Shown here: piece by piece, positions 23,869 through 35,121 of the stretch | How positions within the stretch are numbered: the first letter of the stretch is position 1 | Layout: each line of letters opens with the position of its first letter | NCBI RefSeq assembly: GCF_020283565.1 | Contig: NC_060061.1 | Span: forward strand, 28,433,362-28,497,361 | Source: Trifolium pratense | Lineage: Eukaryota > Streptophyta > Magnoliopsida > Fabales > Fabaceae | Direction of reading: 5' to 3' | DNA length: 64,000 nt | Made by a program: the position numbers and the translations under genes | The notes under the pieces: model-generated | Told to the model about the DNA's origin: nothing | Seen by the model: only the letters and a program-made list of their open reading frames with translations | Databases searched by the model: none

Positions 23869-24662
23869 CAATGTAGTCAGGTTCTCGCACCGGGTCTTAG
23901 GTTCTTACGATCCTACGAGCTCGTGAAGGCCAAACGAGCTTAGAACCCATGTAGGTTCCTTTTTTGACCTGTCTGTAGTCAGGTTCTCGCACCGGGTCAT
24001 AGGTTCTTACGATCCCAGAGGTTTTTCTTTACCTGAGCTCTAGACGGCGTCGTTGTGAACCTCGACGACGGTTAGTGTATGTTTGTTCTCACTCCTTTCT
24101 CACTTTGGTTCACTCCTCTCTCACTTTCAACCATCTCTTTCACTCAAACCTCTGTCCTACATGAAACCCCTCGGTTTTCATTTTGTTTTTTTAACCTTGT
24201 TGTTGCTTCTTCCAACCCTCTGTTATGAATTTATGAACATTTGGAATGATCTCTATGAAATATTAATTAATTATGTTTATTTTGTTTATGTATTATATAT
24301 TTTGTGTGTTTATGTGTATATGTATATATATGTGAAGTTACAATTTTACCCTTAGTAGGATCTTACGAATCCAGCTACGATCTCGATCTTACAATTCTCA
24401 ACCAGCCTACCGATCCTACGTAGGATCTCGAACCTAACTACATTGGTTATGAACATTTGGAATGATATTTATGAAATATTAATTAAGTTTATTGTGTTCA
24501 TGTATTATTATTATTATTATTTTGTGGTTCTGTGTATATGTATATATGTGAAGTTACCATTTTACCCTTAAGTAGGTTCTTACGAATCGAGCTACGATCC
24601 CGACCTTACGACCCTCCACCAGCCTACCGATCCTACGTAGGATCCCGAACCTGACTACATTG
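23869..24662. mobile_element. hAT-like non-autonomous transposon
   Basis: Perfect 16-bp terminal inverted repeats CAATGTAGTCAGGTTC lie at 23869-23884 and 24647-24662, flanked by the 8-bp duplication CTGAATAT (23861-23868, 24663-24670). An 8-bp duplication with TIRs starting CA is typical of hAT. The interior holds the TIR-proximal block twice near the left end and a tandem duplication of about 220 bp near the right end. It lies upstream of the RBM48 start codon, probably in a leader intron. Confidence 0.87.
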
Positions 24663-24945
24663 CTGAATATGTTACAAGAATGGTTTGTTATTCCTATATA
24701 TATATGTCATGTAGTTCCGTTGAAAGGATTGAGAACTTTATATTCATGCCTGAGCATGTTCATGTATTTACATGTATGCCTTCTATTTATATGCCAATAT
24801 GACTTGATTTTCAACTTTATTTATTGGTATACAATTGCTGAGTTTACAACACATGTTCCCTTTCCTGCAGGTCTTACAAGCTTAAGGAGGTTAAGTCTTG
24901 CATTTAAGAAGATTACAGACGCTCTATCCCTTGAATATTTGCTAC

Positions 24946-26130
24946 ATGTCTCGTTACAAAGACGAATCCCCTGCAGTTCGTGTTTACACCGTCTGCGATG
25001 AATCAAGGTTTATTTCTCTTCAAAAAACCTTCTTTTCTTTTTATCCCTTATTGTTATTTGAATTTTATATTTTTGATTATGCAGATATTTGATTGTGAGG
25101 AACGTTCCAGCATTAGGTTGTGGCAATGATATGCTCCAACTTTTTTCAACCTGTGGAGAAGTAGAGGAGTAAGTCCCTCCACAACTTTTCTGATTTGTGC
25201 TTGTTGGTTTTCTTCTTATATAGCTCCATCAGATTATTATGAATATTTTTAAAAGATGTTCGTGACTCAATGAATTTTTATTCATATTAGTCCGAGAGTA
25301 AGAGACCAAATTCGATAGTAATGTTAGGGGCTAAATTAATATTAAGTGGTTAAATACTTAAATATAGGAACCCAATTGACAGTAAGTAGTTAAAATATAG
25401 GGACCAACTTCACTGTGTGATCGATTAACCTTTCTTTGTTCTCTCTTTAGGTGTAAGCCAATGGATGCAGAAGACTGCGAGCAATTCACTGATGTTTATT
25501 GGATCAAATTTTGTCTTTTCAGCAATGCCAGGTTTTCCTTTGCTAGATGAAGTAGTTCTATTGTAAGGTTAAGGTTGAGGGAGTAACTGCCACTTTATAA
25601 TTTTCAGGTTTGCAAAAAGAAAATTGGATGAGTTTGTTTTCCTTAGAAACCGACTGCAGGATTCGTATGCTCCCCATTTTGAGAGTTTGTCTGATACAAA
25701 GGATAAATTAGAGGGAAGAAGAAGGGAGGTTTTAGCTCGGTTGAACCGTAAGATTATAGCTTACCATGTTTGTTACATTTTAATTATTGGCATGCTATAT
25801 AGAATTGTCGTCAAAAGTAGACTGCGGAAGATATTGATTCGTTCAAATTCCGCTATGCCACAGTAGTTATATCTGCTATCTGATAACACTTGGTGCTAAA
25901 TAGCATATTGCGGAACAATGAGTTGTTCAAATTTTGTTATGCTATAGTCTATAGAGCTGCTACCGCTATTTGACAACACTGCTATATAGGACTTACAATA
26001 TAGGACTTACAAATGCTTGTTACATGAATTTCTCTAATGGAATTTTTTATCAACTTCAGCTAGAAGATCCAAAGAGACTATAGCTTCAAGCACTAGGCCC
26101 CTGATTAACTCAAACACCAGTTTCCCCTAG
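24946..26130 (+). CDS. RBM48: RBM48-like RNA-binding protein (minor spliceosome factor)
   Basis: RBM48 carries an RRM and, with ARMC7, supports splicing of U12-type introns in maize and human. Exons: 24946-25007, 25085-25168, 25451-25531, 25608-25747, 26060-26130; total 438 bp, 145 aa, all GT-AG and in phase. The start MSRYKDESPAVRVYTVCDES leads into the RRM: RYLIVRNVPALGCGNDMLQL, then EECKPMDAEDCEQFTDVYWI, the RNP1-like RFAKRKLDEF and SYAPHFESLSDTKDKLEGRR. The last exon ends NSNTSFP and TAG. Known plant RBM48 proteins are, from memory, longer, so the C terminus may be missing or lie in an unseen exon. A leader exon starting at 24870 after ttcctgcag is likely. Confidence 0.82.
25760..26010. 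repeat. Degenerate repeat in RBM48 intron 4
   Basis: Two similar stretches with 'gttcaaatt(c/t)(c/t)g(c/t)tatgc' and 'atctgataacact / atttgacaacact' lie in tandem within the intron, resembling an old dispersed repeat. No coding signal. Confidence 0.5.
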
Positions 26131-26299
26131 ATCCAAGCTTTGGAGATATATTGAATAATGCTCTATCCCTTGAATATTTGCTATTAACCTTACAATTTAT
26201 AGCATGTACTATTAAAATGTGCTTATTATAGAAATACATTTGATTTTCCTATATACTTATCTATGGCATTTGAATAGTGCAAGAAAAATGAAAAGAAAG

Positions 26300-26552
26300 C
26301 ATGAAAGTTAAAAAAAATAAATGTTAGCCACGGATACAGGCGTGGCAATGTTTACTGCGTTATTTAGCCACGGCTAAAATTGTTACAACACTTTATAAGG
26401 CCGTGGCAAAAACCAGATTTAGTCGTGGCTAAATTTTGCAACGCCAGAATAGGCCACTCTCAAAATTTACGTGGTAAACATTATTAGCCACGGTGAATGA
26501 CACTTTTAGCGACGGTTTTGACCGTGGCTAAATAGCGCTTTTTTGTAGTGAC
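26300..26552. mobile_element. CACTA-type terminal region with 'ccgtggctaaa' subterminal repeats
   Basis: The right end reads, reversed, CACTACAAAAAAGCGC, a CACTA terminus at 26537-26552. The body repeats 'agccacgg' and 'ccgtggctaaa' in both orientations at least eight times, as subterminal transposase-binding repeats do. I could not find the matching left terminus; related motifs recur at 28035-28170, so the element may be truncated or split. Confidence 0.65.
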
Positions 26553-26564
26553 GCAGCTAAACGA

Positions 26565-26710
26565 AACCGTCTTCAAAGGAAGAAAGTATTCCTATTTATT
26601 TTCTTCAGCTCACATAATTCCATTTTTGTTTTCCTCAACATTGATTAGTTATCACAAAAAAAAATTGGAAAAGAAAAATTGTTGACAATCACAGTGTGCC
26701 TCTATGTGGA
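26565..26710 (+). pseudogene. Decayed copy of the ISU1 promoter and start region
   Basis: The order of motifs matches 29404-29645: 'gcagctaaacgaaaccg', 'attcctatttattttcttc', 'agctca..att.ccattttt', 'ttgatta.t.atcacaa', and a diverged start TTGTTGACAATCACAGTGTG against ATGATGAGAATCGCAGTAGC. The initiator ATG is lost. It is a relic, by inference from local similarity that I judged by eye. Confidence 0.5.
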
Positions 26711-29400
26711 TCCACCGTGGTTTCTAAGGTATCATCAACACTTATTCTAACTAATAGTTTCATCCAAAATCAATTAATATGGTTATTTATATGAGTGCAA
26801 ATAGCACAATTCTAGTATTCTTAAGCATCTAACATGGGGTTTGGGTTTGCTCCATTTGGGGAAATTGTTATGAGGAGTGGATGGGAATGTAATCACTACA
26901 TGTATGTCAGAATCTTAGTTTTATACTTGTTTATTTCATAAGCTACTCTTCTAATTAAGGAAAAATAAGACCTAAGCACAATAATGGTGATGATGCTTTG
27001 ATCTTCAAGCTCTAATTCCTAGTTTTTAATCTTTTCCGAATAGTTTTCTAATCATCTACATGCAACTTAGCTTCCATGAATGTGTTACATTGATACAAGG
27101 TCTTGATCAATGGGGTTTGAAAGAAAGTGGGTTTTTTTTTTTTTGTTGCGTAAATCGGATGTCCTTTACGCACAACTGCATAGATTAATCCCTTGAGTCT
27201 TGTATGATCCAAATAGATGGCAAACTTTTCCTAAGAGTTTGCCTAGCCAGAGATTGAATCCAGAACCTTGGTTAACTTAGAAGAGACATGCGTCATCTCA
27301 TATAAGTGTTATTGGGTGAAAGAAAGTAGATTTAGGTAAGGGAGTGGGGTGGTTCGACTTGGTAAGGGAAGAAGAGAGAATCAATGACTAAATTTTGTGT
27401 TCTCAATTTGGTCATGAGCTGCCTTTATATAAGGATTTAAGTTTTAACCATGTATCATTGATTTATTACCTCATTGTTTCTAATTAATTACTAGTTTAAT
27501 ATTATACTAGTTAACTCCTAATTAACTTCCGTAAAAAACAAAACTCCTAATTAACTTATATTCCGACTTCTAATCTTAACCTTAATTGGTTTAAGTTCAC
27601 TAACTAATCTTATAGCAATATTTAGTTTCTCATTAAACACTAATATAATAGTTTAATTTTTCAATGTTAGAAGTTAGAATTTGAATTTCCTACTTCTCCA
27701 ATATTTAAGTATGTGAGTTTAGCTAGTAAACTAATTAAAAAAAAAGTGTTATAACCGTTGAGATGAAAAATGTATTATATGGGGGTGGGAATCCTAATAT
27801 ATAACGGTGTAGTTAGCAGCATCCAAATCAGTTCAAGTAACACTTTTGGGCCTCAAAATTTTCCAAGGATTTGGGAGAGTTTCAGAATTTTTTTTTCTAC
27901 CCCAACATTTAACCCTTTACCCCTATAAATAATCCAATATTCTCTTTTTACCCTTTTTATTATTTCACTTCACTTCTACATTAAATTAAAGTTACAAACC
28001 AAAAATGTTAAAAAAAAAGAGTTCCGAACAATTAGACACAGTTTAAACCGTGGCTAAAATTGAAAATTTTCGGAATACCTCAACTAAGTTTTCCGGTAAA
28101 ACATAGCAAACTGGAACACTTGGAAAATGATTTCCGGTAATACATTAGCCACGGTTTGGCTAAAACTGAATCTGTAAATTTTCCCAAAACAATATTACAG
28201 TATTGCAGGCTGAAGTTGTGTTAAGTAATCGATTATCCCTGAAAACAGTTTGATTACTTCGTTCAACTTTAAACAAGTTAATAAGCCCTCTTCCTTGAAA
28301 TTGCTTGCTTATTTTTCTTATATGTGTGGTGGTTTTGTGTTATTGGAATTTTTGAAAAATTACCAAACCGGAAAGCTTTCCAACCAAAGGTATTTTGCTA
28401 CCGTAAGTCTGTAACTAACCTTTAGATCAAGTTTAATCTCAGGAAAATTCAAGCTTGTTGCTTTATAGTAATAATGTTTGTCATAACTCAGTTTCATGGA
28501 TCAGCTATTTTACTTAGAAATTTCTCCAAACAAATTCAAAGTTATTTAGTATGTGTTTGGTTTTGCGATGGACATAATTGATTTTGACAGAATTGAGTTT
28601 GACATAATTGATTTTGATAGAATTGAGTTTGACATAATTGATTTATGTTTGGATATAATCATACAAAAGTGAGTTGAACAAAGAATTTGAGTGTACAAAT
28701 CAATTCTAGAATCAAAAGCTACGATTTCTAGCTTCAAGTAGAATCAATTCTTGAGGCAGAATCAATTCTAATTTTGAGAAATGAAACAAGCCAGAATCAA
28801 CTCTATACGTCTAGAATCAATTATGGCTGCTCCAGAATTGAAAGCAAACATACACTTAATCAACTTAAAATCCCAATATGCAAAACATAAAACTGAAATA
28901 AGAATAAGAAGAAAAAAAGAGATCGTGTAATACCCAACATTTTTTCATGATTCTTGATTCATGGGTGTTTCAAATTTCTCCCTTTTTTGCATTTTAATTG
29001 TAGTTTTCAATTCAATTTCAACTCAAAATAGAATTATTGTATTGTGATTTGACACTAAAGATCGATGAACACGACAAAGAGAAAATGGTCAACCTCATGT
29101 TCCAAACATTCAAAAGCTGAGCAGGTAGAGGAAAAATAAGTGAAACTGTACAAACTAAATCTATTTAAATGAGTGATCTGGTGAAAGATTGTGAACCGGA
29201 TTAATTAAAAAAAGTTTTCCGTGAAGTTGTATATACCGGAAAAGTTCAAATAACTGGAATAAAATTTTCCGGTTTGTTGGGCTATTCTTTTAAACGAATG
29301 GGAGTAATTTTAAAAGGTTAAAATTGGTATTTTTTATGATTTGTTGGGGTAGAGGAATAATTATTGGTGGTATGAAAAAAATATTTTCAGAGTTTCATCT
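26711..29400. other. Intergenic region upstream of ISU1: repeats, no gene
   Basis: Contains a SINE-like stretch near 27130-27310 with 'attgaatccagaaccttgg'. About 27870-29400 is bounded by inverted blocks with 'ctaccccaaca' at about 27897 and 'gttggggtag' at about 29343, suggesting an old foldback or TIR element. 'Ttccggtaa/ttaccggaa' motifs recur inside. No protein-coding exon seen. Confidence 0.45.
28549..28856. mobile_element. MITE with internal 29-bp triplication
   Basis: The ends AGTATGTGTTTGG and, reversed, AGTGTATGTTTGC form imperfect TIRs. Near the left end, a unit containing 'ttgacataattgatttt' and 'agaattgag' is repeated three times, and inverse 'agaatcaattct' motifs follow on the right. 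Non-coding. Confidence 0.55.
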
Positions 29401-29620
29401 TTCCACGTAGCTAAAAAACCGCCTGCAAATATAAAATTATTCCTATTTATTTATTTTTTTTGAGCAAATTCCTATTTATTTATTTATTTTCTTCAGCTCA
29501 TATTCCATTTTTTTTTTCTGACAAAGCTCATATTCGATTAATTAGAAACTAAATCAAGTTTCTGAAAAAAAAAAAAAAGAAGAAAAAGAAAAGTTTGATT
29601 AATCACGACAAAAAGAAAAA

Positions 29621-32035
29621 ATGATGAGAATCGCAGTAGCGTGCGCAAAGAGACTTGTTGGAACGGCGTCGTTTGAGACACAAGTTCCGGCAATTAGGGT
29701 TCTTCCACGATTCTACCACGAGAGGGTTGTCGATCATTACGATAATCCCCGGAATGTTGGATCCTTCGATAAGAACGATCCTACGATAGGAACTGGTCTT
29801 GTTGGAGCACCCGCTTGTGGCGATGTTATGAAGCTTCAGATTAAGGTTGATGAGAAAACCGGAAAAATCATCGATGCTCGCTTTAAGACCTTTGGCTGTG
29901 GTTCCGCCATTGCTTCTTCCTCCGTCGGTAGTTTTTTTTTTTAGATGAAACAGAGAATTGATTTTGTATTTAGGGTTTTCAATTTCTCTTTTTATCAAAT
30001 TGTTTGTTCCTCTTCCTGAAATTTTTGATGATTGCGAGCGATTATGGTATTTTCAATTGTGTTTCTAATTCATAGTTTCTTGATTTGCAGCTACTGAATG
30101 GGTTAAGGGAAAGCAAATGGAGGAGGTTTTAACTATTAAGAACACGTAAGTACAAACTTTACAATTCTTGAAAACTTTTTTTGGACCTATAGTTTGGTGA
30201 AGAATAGTTATGTGCTAAGATTATTGGTTATTCATAGAATTGACAAAATAGTTGTGAATTGTAGCAATCTTTTATTTTTCCTCTGCTAAGCAACGTTAAA
30301 TTTTAAGCTCTAAGCTTTACAATCCTTTACATAGCTTTGGTGCCTGAAATTTGTAGGATGGTAAATGAATTAGAAAAGTGATAAGATGACTTCGAGTTGG
30401 TGGTTTAGGGGGAGGGACATAGGGATAAGAGCATAGTCACATAACCCTCAACCAATTTCGCGGTACTTTTGCGTATTGGTACACAAATTTTCATGGAATT
30501 TGAAAAAAACTCACAAACCTGCAGAGCAAGGTAATCGCTCATAACAAAAGTGATATTTGAACCAGTATTTATAATAGTTAAAAATACGGTGAAATTAAAC
30601 CATTGTATGCACTAGACGAAGACATTGCACCATTTAGCTATACTACATAGTATCCTCAAATCCACTTGGATGTCCTCCTCCATCATACATTGCTTTTATA
30701 GATAAATAAATTTCTTCTCTTATGTTTCACAAACCTTCATGTGGGACTATTTGTCTGAAATTTTAAACAAGAGCACTATGCTAGCCGTTGTCAACTTTGA
30801 TGTGGGTAATTTTTATCCATTAGTGTTGGGCATAGTTTCTTTTTTATTTTTAGAGCTATGCTATTCATTACGAATGGCAAGCAACACGAAACACAAGAAC
30901 ACAAATGTGGCTATTGACAATTGGTTTACAATAAAATAAAAAATATTTAAAAATGGAAATATATCAAATTGGGCTGGGCAGAAATCACCATGTGTGGTGT
31001 CGTGTTTAGCATTTTCGTATGATTCAGCATTTCTCTTATTTTTATTTGTTAATCTTTTTTTTTTAAAAAAATAATTGTTAAATTGTTAATTAAATTAGTA
31101 TTGTGTGATATGCTTCAAATTTAGTTAATTGACTTGCTTAATTGACTTAGTGTGTAACAAATTAAAATTTAGCTAATCATTATAATTGTATGGATGATAT
31201 CTTAAGATTTTTAACATGTACTTCATTATTTTAAAGCAGATTAGATAAGATTATTCAAAAAAAAAAAAAATGAAGAAAGAAGTAAACTAGATGGAAAATT
31301 ATCAATAGCTTGCTGATTAAAACATCACAATGTACCACAACCCAAATAGCTTAGCAACTATGTATACACACATACCCAATACTTCAAGGCTGCATACCCG
31401 AACCCATACCAAAGACAATTGCGAACCGGGTGACTATGGGTTAGTTATAGTAACAAGAAGGTCACAAGTTTGAATCTTCCTACTAATGAAACAACTAATA
31501 TTTGCCATTAAAAAAACTATGTAGAAGATAGGTTTCTGGCTATTTATGTTTAGTTGTAGAAGCAAAGGTATTAGTTACAGAATTAAAATATTTGGTTGGT
31601 TTGATGGTTGGTGTTGGAAGTTTTTTTTTCTTCTTTCTTTCATACATGTCTTCTTCTTCTCTCCTCCTAAGATGACGCCAAATTGATGAAAGAATAAATG
31701 TAATGGCTGCTTAACAGTTAAGACTATCTGCATCTTATATTTTGGACTTATGGTTTCTGAATTGGGCCCCCATTTCTAAGATTTAATCTTATTCTAGCTT
31801 TATCGCTGCTTCCATGATTAATAGTTTTGGTATGTCTGTTGTTAGTTTTTGAAGTGACACATAATTAATGTCCTGCAGTGAAATTGCAAAGCATCTTTCA
31901 CTCCCACCAGTTAAGCTACACTGCAGCATGCTTGCTGAGGATGCTATAAAAGCTGCTGTTAAAGATTATGAAGCTAAGCGAGCCTCCGCTACTGCAAGCA
32001 CAACAGCCACAGGAGAAAAATCTGCCACTGCATGA
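29621..32035 (+). CDS. ISU1: Mitochondrial iron-sulfur cluster scaffold protein
   Basis: ISU/IscU proteins assemble [2Fe-2S] clusters in the mitochondrial matrix, taking sulfur from NFS1 and handing clusters to HSCA-type chaperones. Exons 29621-29927, 30091-30145 and 31879-32035 total 519 bp, 172 aa, close to plant ISU1 length. The N terminus MMRIAVACAKRLVGTASFET is basic and hydroxylated, as a presequence should be. The three ligand cysteines are present: C66 (PACGD), C93 (FGCGSA) and C136 (LHCSMLAEDA). The chaperone motif LPPVK is at 129-133. The tail is Ala/Thr-rich. Introns are GT-AG. The 1.7-kb second intron holds a SINE. The start was chosen as the first ATG of the open exon. Confidence 0.96.
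31365..31514 (+). mobile_element. SINE in ISU1 intron 2
   Basis: A tRNA-like region 'aaggtcacaagtttgaatc' (box B) at about 31464 is followed by 'tttgccattaaaaaa'. A 9-bp duplication AACTATGTA flanks the unit at 31356-31364 and 31515-31523. The insertion lies well inside the intron. Confidence 0.65.
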
Positions 32036-32718
32036 TTTCTTCCATTTCTGGAATGACGATGAAAAAAAACCCATTACTATAATTCTCCAAGGTTGCTAAT
32101 GAGTGCATTGCATGTTATTAAAACATCTTTATAAGACTTTTCTTGGTTGTACCTAGGCAGCCAGATTGTATTCTCATGAAGTAAAATAAATACTAGTATT
32201 CTTTAGCAAAAAAAAAAAAAAAAAACTAGTATTGCTGCCTATAGTTTGTTATTTGCATGGTTTGTTTGTAGGAATCATATTATATTTTTGTTTAAATATG
32301 TACACAATACAATCAGAATATGCACATGTAAGTAGTTGGAAGCCCACCGCTTATACATGGAAGAATTCCCTGAATTGTTGAAAATAAAATACAACAGATC
32401 TTGAAATGTTTGCAACACACGTGTCATGTTGCCGTCCCCAAATTCTTCTCAAATGCATGTATACCTCTTAGCAACATGTCTAATTTATTCTCTCTCAAAC
32501 TATAAGATCTACTTCTAATATGAGATTTTTGATTACTCACAAAATTTTATTAATACCCTCATTTTATCTAACAAATCACTGATATCTATTATCTTGGATA
32601 TTATGTCTTAATTGTGATTAGACAAATTTTGAATTTTGTTTAATAGTAAGGGTGATGCTAAACAGATTAAAGCATTGAATGCACAATTTACGAGATGCAA
32701 TTTCCATATTTATATTAT

Positions 32719-32722
<4 letters not shown>

Positions 32723-32771
<49 letters not shown>

Positions 32772-32772
32772 T
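32723..32772. repeat. (TA)n(TG)n microsatellite
   Basis: About 19 TA units followed by about five TG units, downstream of ISU1. The rest of 32036-33263 is AT-rich intergenic sequence with an A-rich run at about 32207-32225 and nothing else I can support. Confidence 0.9.
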
Positions 32773-33263
32773 TGTGTGGGACAACTCAAGGTAAAAAGGA
32801 TCACACCATTGCTTAATCAAACTTTTGAAGACTTGAACACCAACTACTTGATAAATGTTCCAAAATACGTTTTTTTTTTCTTTTTCACTAAATTAGAATC
32901 GCCTAAACGTCAACTAATATAATCTATTAGTTTATTGATTTGTGATTATTCAATTTTCTCTTGAAATTCGAATAATCTCCTCTTTAGAATGCTTTTCATA
33001 ATTGAAAGTTCACAAATGATTTTTTAGTCACATTATCTCTCTTTTCAATAGTTCGGGATAGACGTGAGTTGATCTAAAACTGCTTTCATAGACGCAAATT
33101 TTTTAAAACTTTCAAAGTTAATATCTTCGATTTATTCACCTCTCTACGTTAAAAACCATACGTGTAACATTATCCTCTTGTGAGTGAATCTTAATTAACA
33201 TAATTTGTCTTTTACTTTATTTTACTTTTATGGATGATATAAGAGATTTTCTCTACGGGAGAA

Positions 33264-34376
33264 GTTATTATACATAAGTGTAATCCTTATGCATGGTACA
33301 TAAGTCAATAACATCCATTAGATTGAGCATCCACATGTAATAATCCTAGCCAATCTCAACTCACACACTCACACCTAATCTCACACCCCCCAAATTTCTC
33401 ACGTACCCCCCAAATTACTCGCGCACCCCCAAATTTCTCGTGCACCCCCCCAAATTTCTCATGCACCCCCAATTTCTCGCGCACCCCCAAATTTCTAGCG
33501 CACCCCCCAAAATTTTTCACGCACCCCCCAGATGACTTGTGCGCCCAATTTTTTTTTAACCCCCCATATTTCAAGCCTAAACCATTTTGCTGTGGTAATG
33601 GTTTCAAAAATATACACTTCAAAACCATTAAGTGCATAAGATGGTTTTGAAGTACAACCTATAATTAGAATCATAATTGTTTTTTTTTGGTACAATTATA
33701 ATCATTATTTAAAACCAGTTAAATGGTTTCAGATAGTTATACACTAAAACCATTTGTATTGTAAAATGGTTTTATGTGTGTTTTTATGGTTTCAAAAATT
33801 CTGGAAACCATTATGCTGGTTAAATGGTTTCAGATAGTTATACACTGAAACCATTTGTATTGTAAAATGGTTTTATGTGTGTTTTTATGGTTTTAAAAAT
33901 TCTGGAAACCATTATGTTGGTTAAATGGTTTCAGATAGTTATACACTGAAACCATTTGTATTGTAAAATGGTTTTATGTGTGTTTATATGGTTTTAAAAA
34001 TTCTGGAAACCATTATGTTGGTTAAATGGTTTCAAATCACAATTATTGTTTGTATTCTAATTATAGGGTTGTACTCTAAAACCATCTTATACACTTAATG
34101 GTTTTGGAGTGCATATCTCTGAAACCATTCCCACAACAAAATTGTTTAGGCTAGAAATGTGGAGGGGACCAAAAAAATAAAATTGGGGGGCAAAAGTCAT
34201 ATTGGGGGTGTGCGAGAAATTTTGGGGGTGCATGAGAAATTTGGGGGTGCATAAGTAATTTGGGGGGTGCATGAGAAATTTGAGGGTGTGCTAGTAATTT
34301 GGGGGGTGCACAAGTAATTTGGGGGTGCACTAAGTAACTTATGCATGGTGCATAAGGATAGCTTATGTATAATAAC
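33264..34376. mobile_element. Large foldback element with 3 x 101-bp tandem centre
   Basis: The arms are inverted copies: the ends GTTATTATACATAAG (left) and its complement (right), then 'atccttatgca'. Next come arrays of an 18-bp-scale unit 'caccccc-aaatttctc' on the left (about 33384-33540) and 'gagaaattt-gggggtg' on the right (about 34176-34335), then inverted 'aaaccatt' segments. The centre (33721-34023) is three head-to-tail 101-bp units containing 'aaatggtttcagatagttat'. No transposase or target duplication found. The ORFs across it are repeat artefacts. Confidence 0.82.
33721..34023. repeat. Three 101-bp tandem repeats
   Basis: The 'aaatggtttc' anchor falls at 33721, 33822 and 33923, with a partial fourth at 34024. 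Units are nearly identical and each contains an internal inverted pair, AACCATT / AATGGTT. Confidence 0.9.
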
Positions 34377-34499
34377 CAATCCCTTTCTCTACCTCATTTT
34401 ATTTCATAAATATATATTTTTTACATAAGTTTTTATTTTTATTTTTTTATTTTTATAAATCAATGATATGGCGCCAATCATCATCATCATCATCATCAT

Positions 34500-34678
34500 G
34501 TCATTTTAATTAACCGGAACTAGAACAAAATTCAGAGTTTATCTCTGACTAAAAACCTGATCCAGATCTCTAACGCTCTCGCACGTGCGCCGTCACCTTC
34601 ATCATACTATACTCACTGCATCGTCACCACTTCCTCCTCTTCTCTCCTTATCCTCACATCACATCTCATCTCATCAAG
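34500..34678 (+). other. Probable PANK2 non-coding first exon
   Basis: A less AT-rich, pyrimidine-rich stretch with 'gcacgtgcgc' ends at a donor AAG|GTAGTG at 34678. Position and composition fit a leader exon of the downstream gene. The matching acceptor before 35122 is not clear to me. Confidence 0.45.
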
Positions 34679-35063
34679 GTAGTGTTTGCATGTCTTCGAT
34701 TCTCTTTCGTAGTATTCAATTCAATTCAAATCGTTTTTTTTCCTTGTTTTAATGCACTATTCAATTTCAGCCTTTCGTTTTTAAAACAATCCCAATATTG
34801 TAAAAACGTTTTTACTTATTTTTATTTTTAATCAAATAAAAAATAATTTTGTAAAATTGGCTTCTCGGTTTTCCCATTGGTTGACCTAAAAAATTTATTG
34901 ATGAAGTGAGAATGGATAAAAAAAAAAGAAGTTAATGTCGGTTGTTTGAATGTAGGGATAGGACCAGTAAGCAGTAATAACCAAACCAAACATATGGAAG
35001 TGCCGGAAGGGGTTTGGTGGGGTTAGGAGAAATTTTTATTGTTGCTCTATAAGGGATTTTATT

Positions 35064-35065
35064 AC

Positions 35066-35106
<41 letters not shown>
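35064..35106. repeat. (TTA)n microsatellite next to the PANK2 start codon
   Basis: About 14 TTA units end 15 bases before the ATG at 35122, so the repeat is either in the mature leader or at an intron end. The polytyrosine ORF across it is spurious. Confidence 0.9.
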
Positions 35107-35107
<1 letters not shown>

Positions 35108-35121
35108 AATAAAATCAAAAT

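Noticed and set aside
33384..33540. Regularly spaced short repeats resembling a CRISPR array
   Set aside because: Units are contiguous and about 18 bp with no unique spacers, and the reverse complement array lies in the other arm; this is a plant foldback element.
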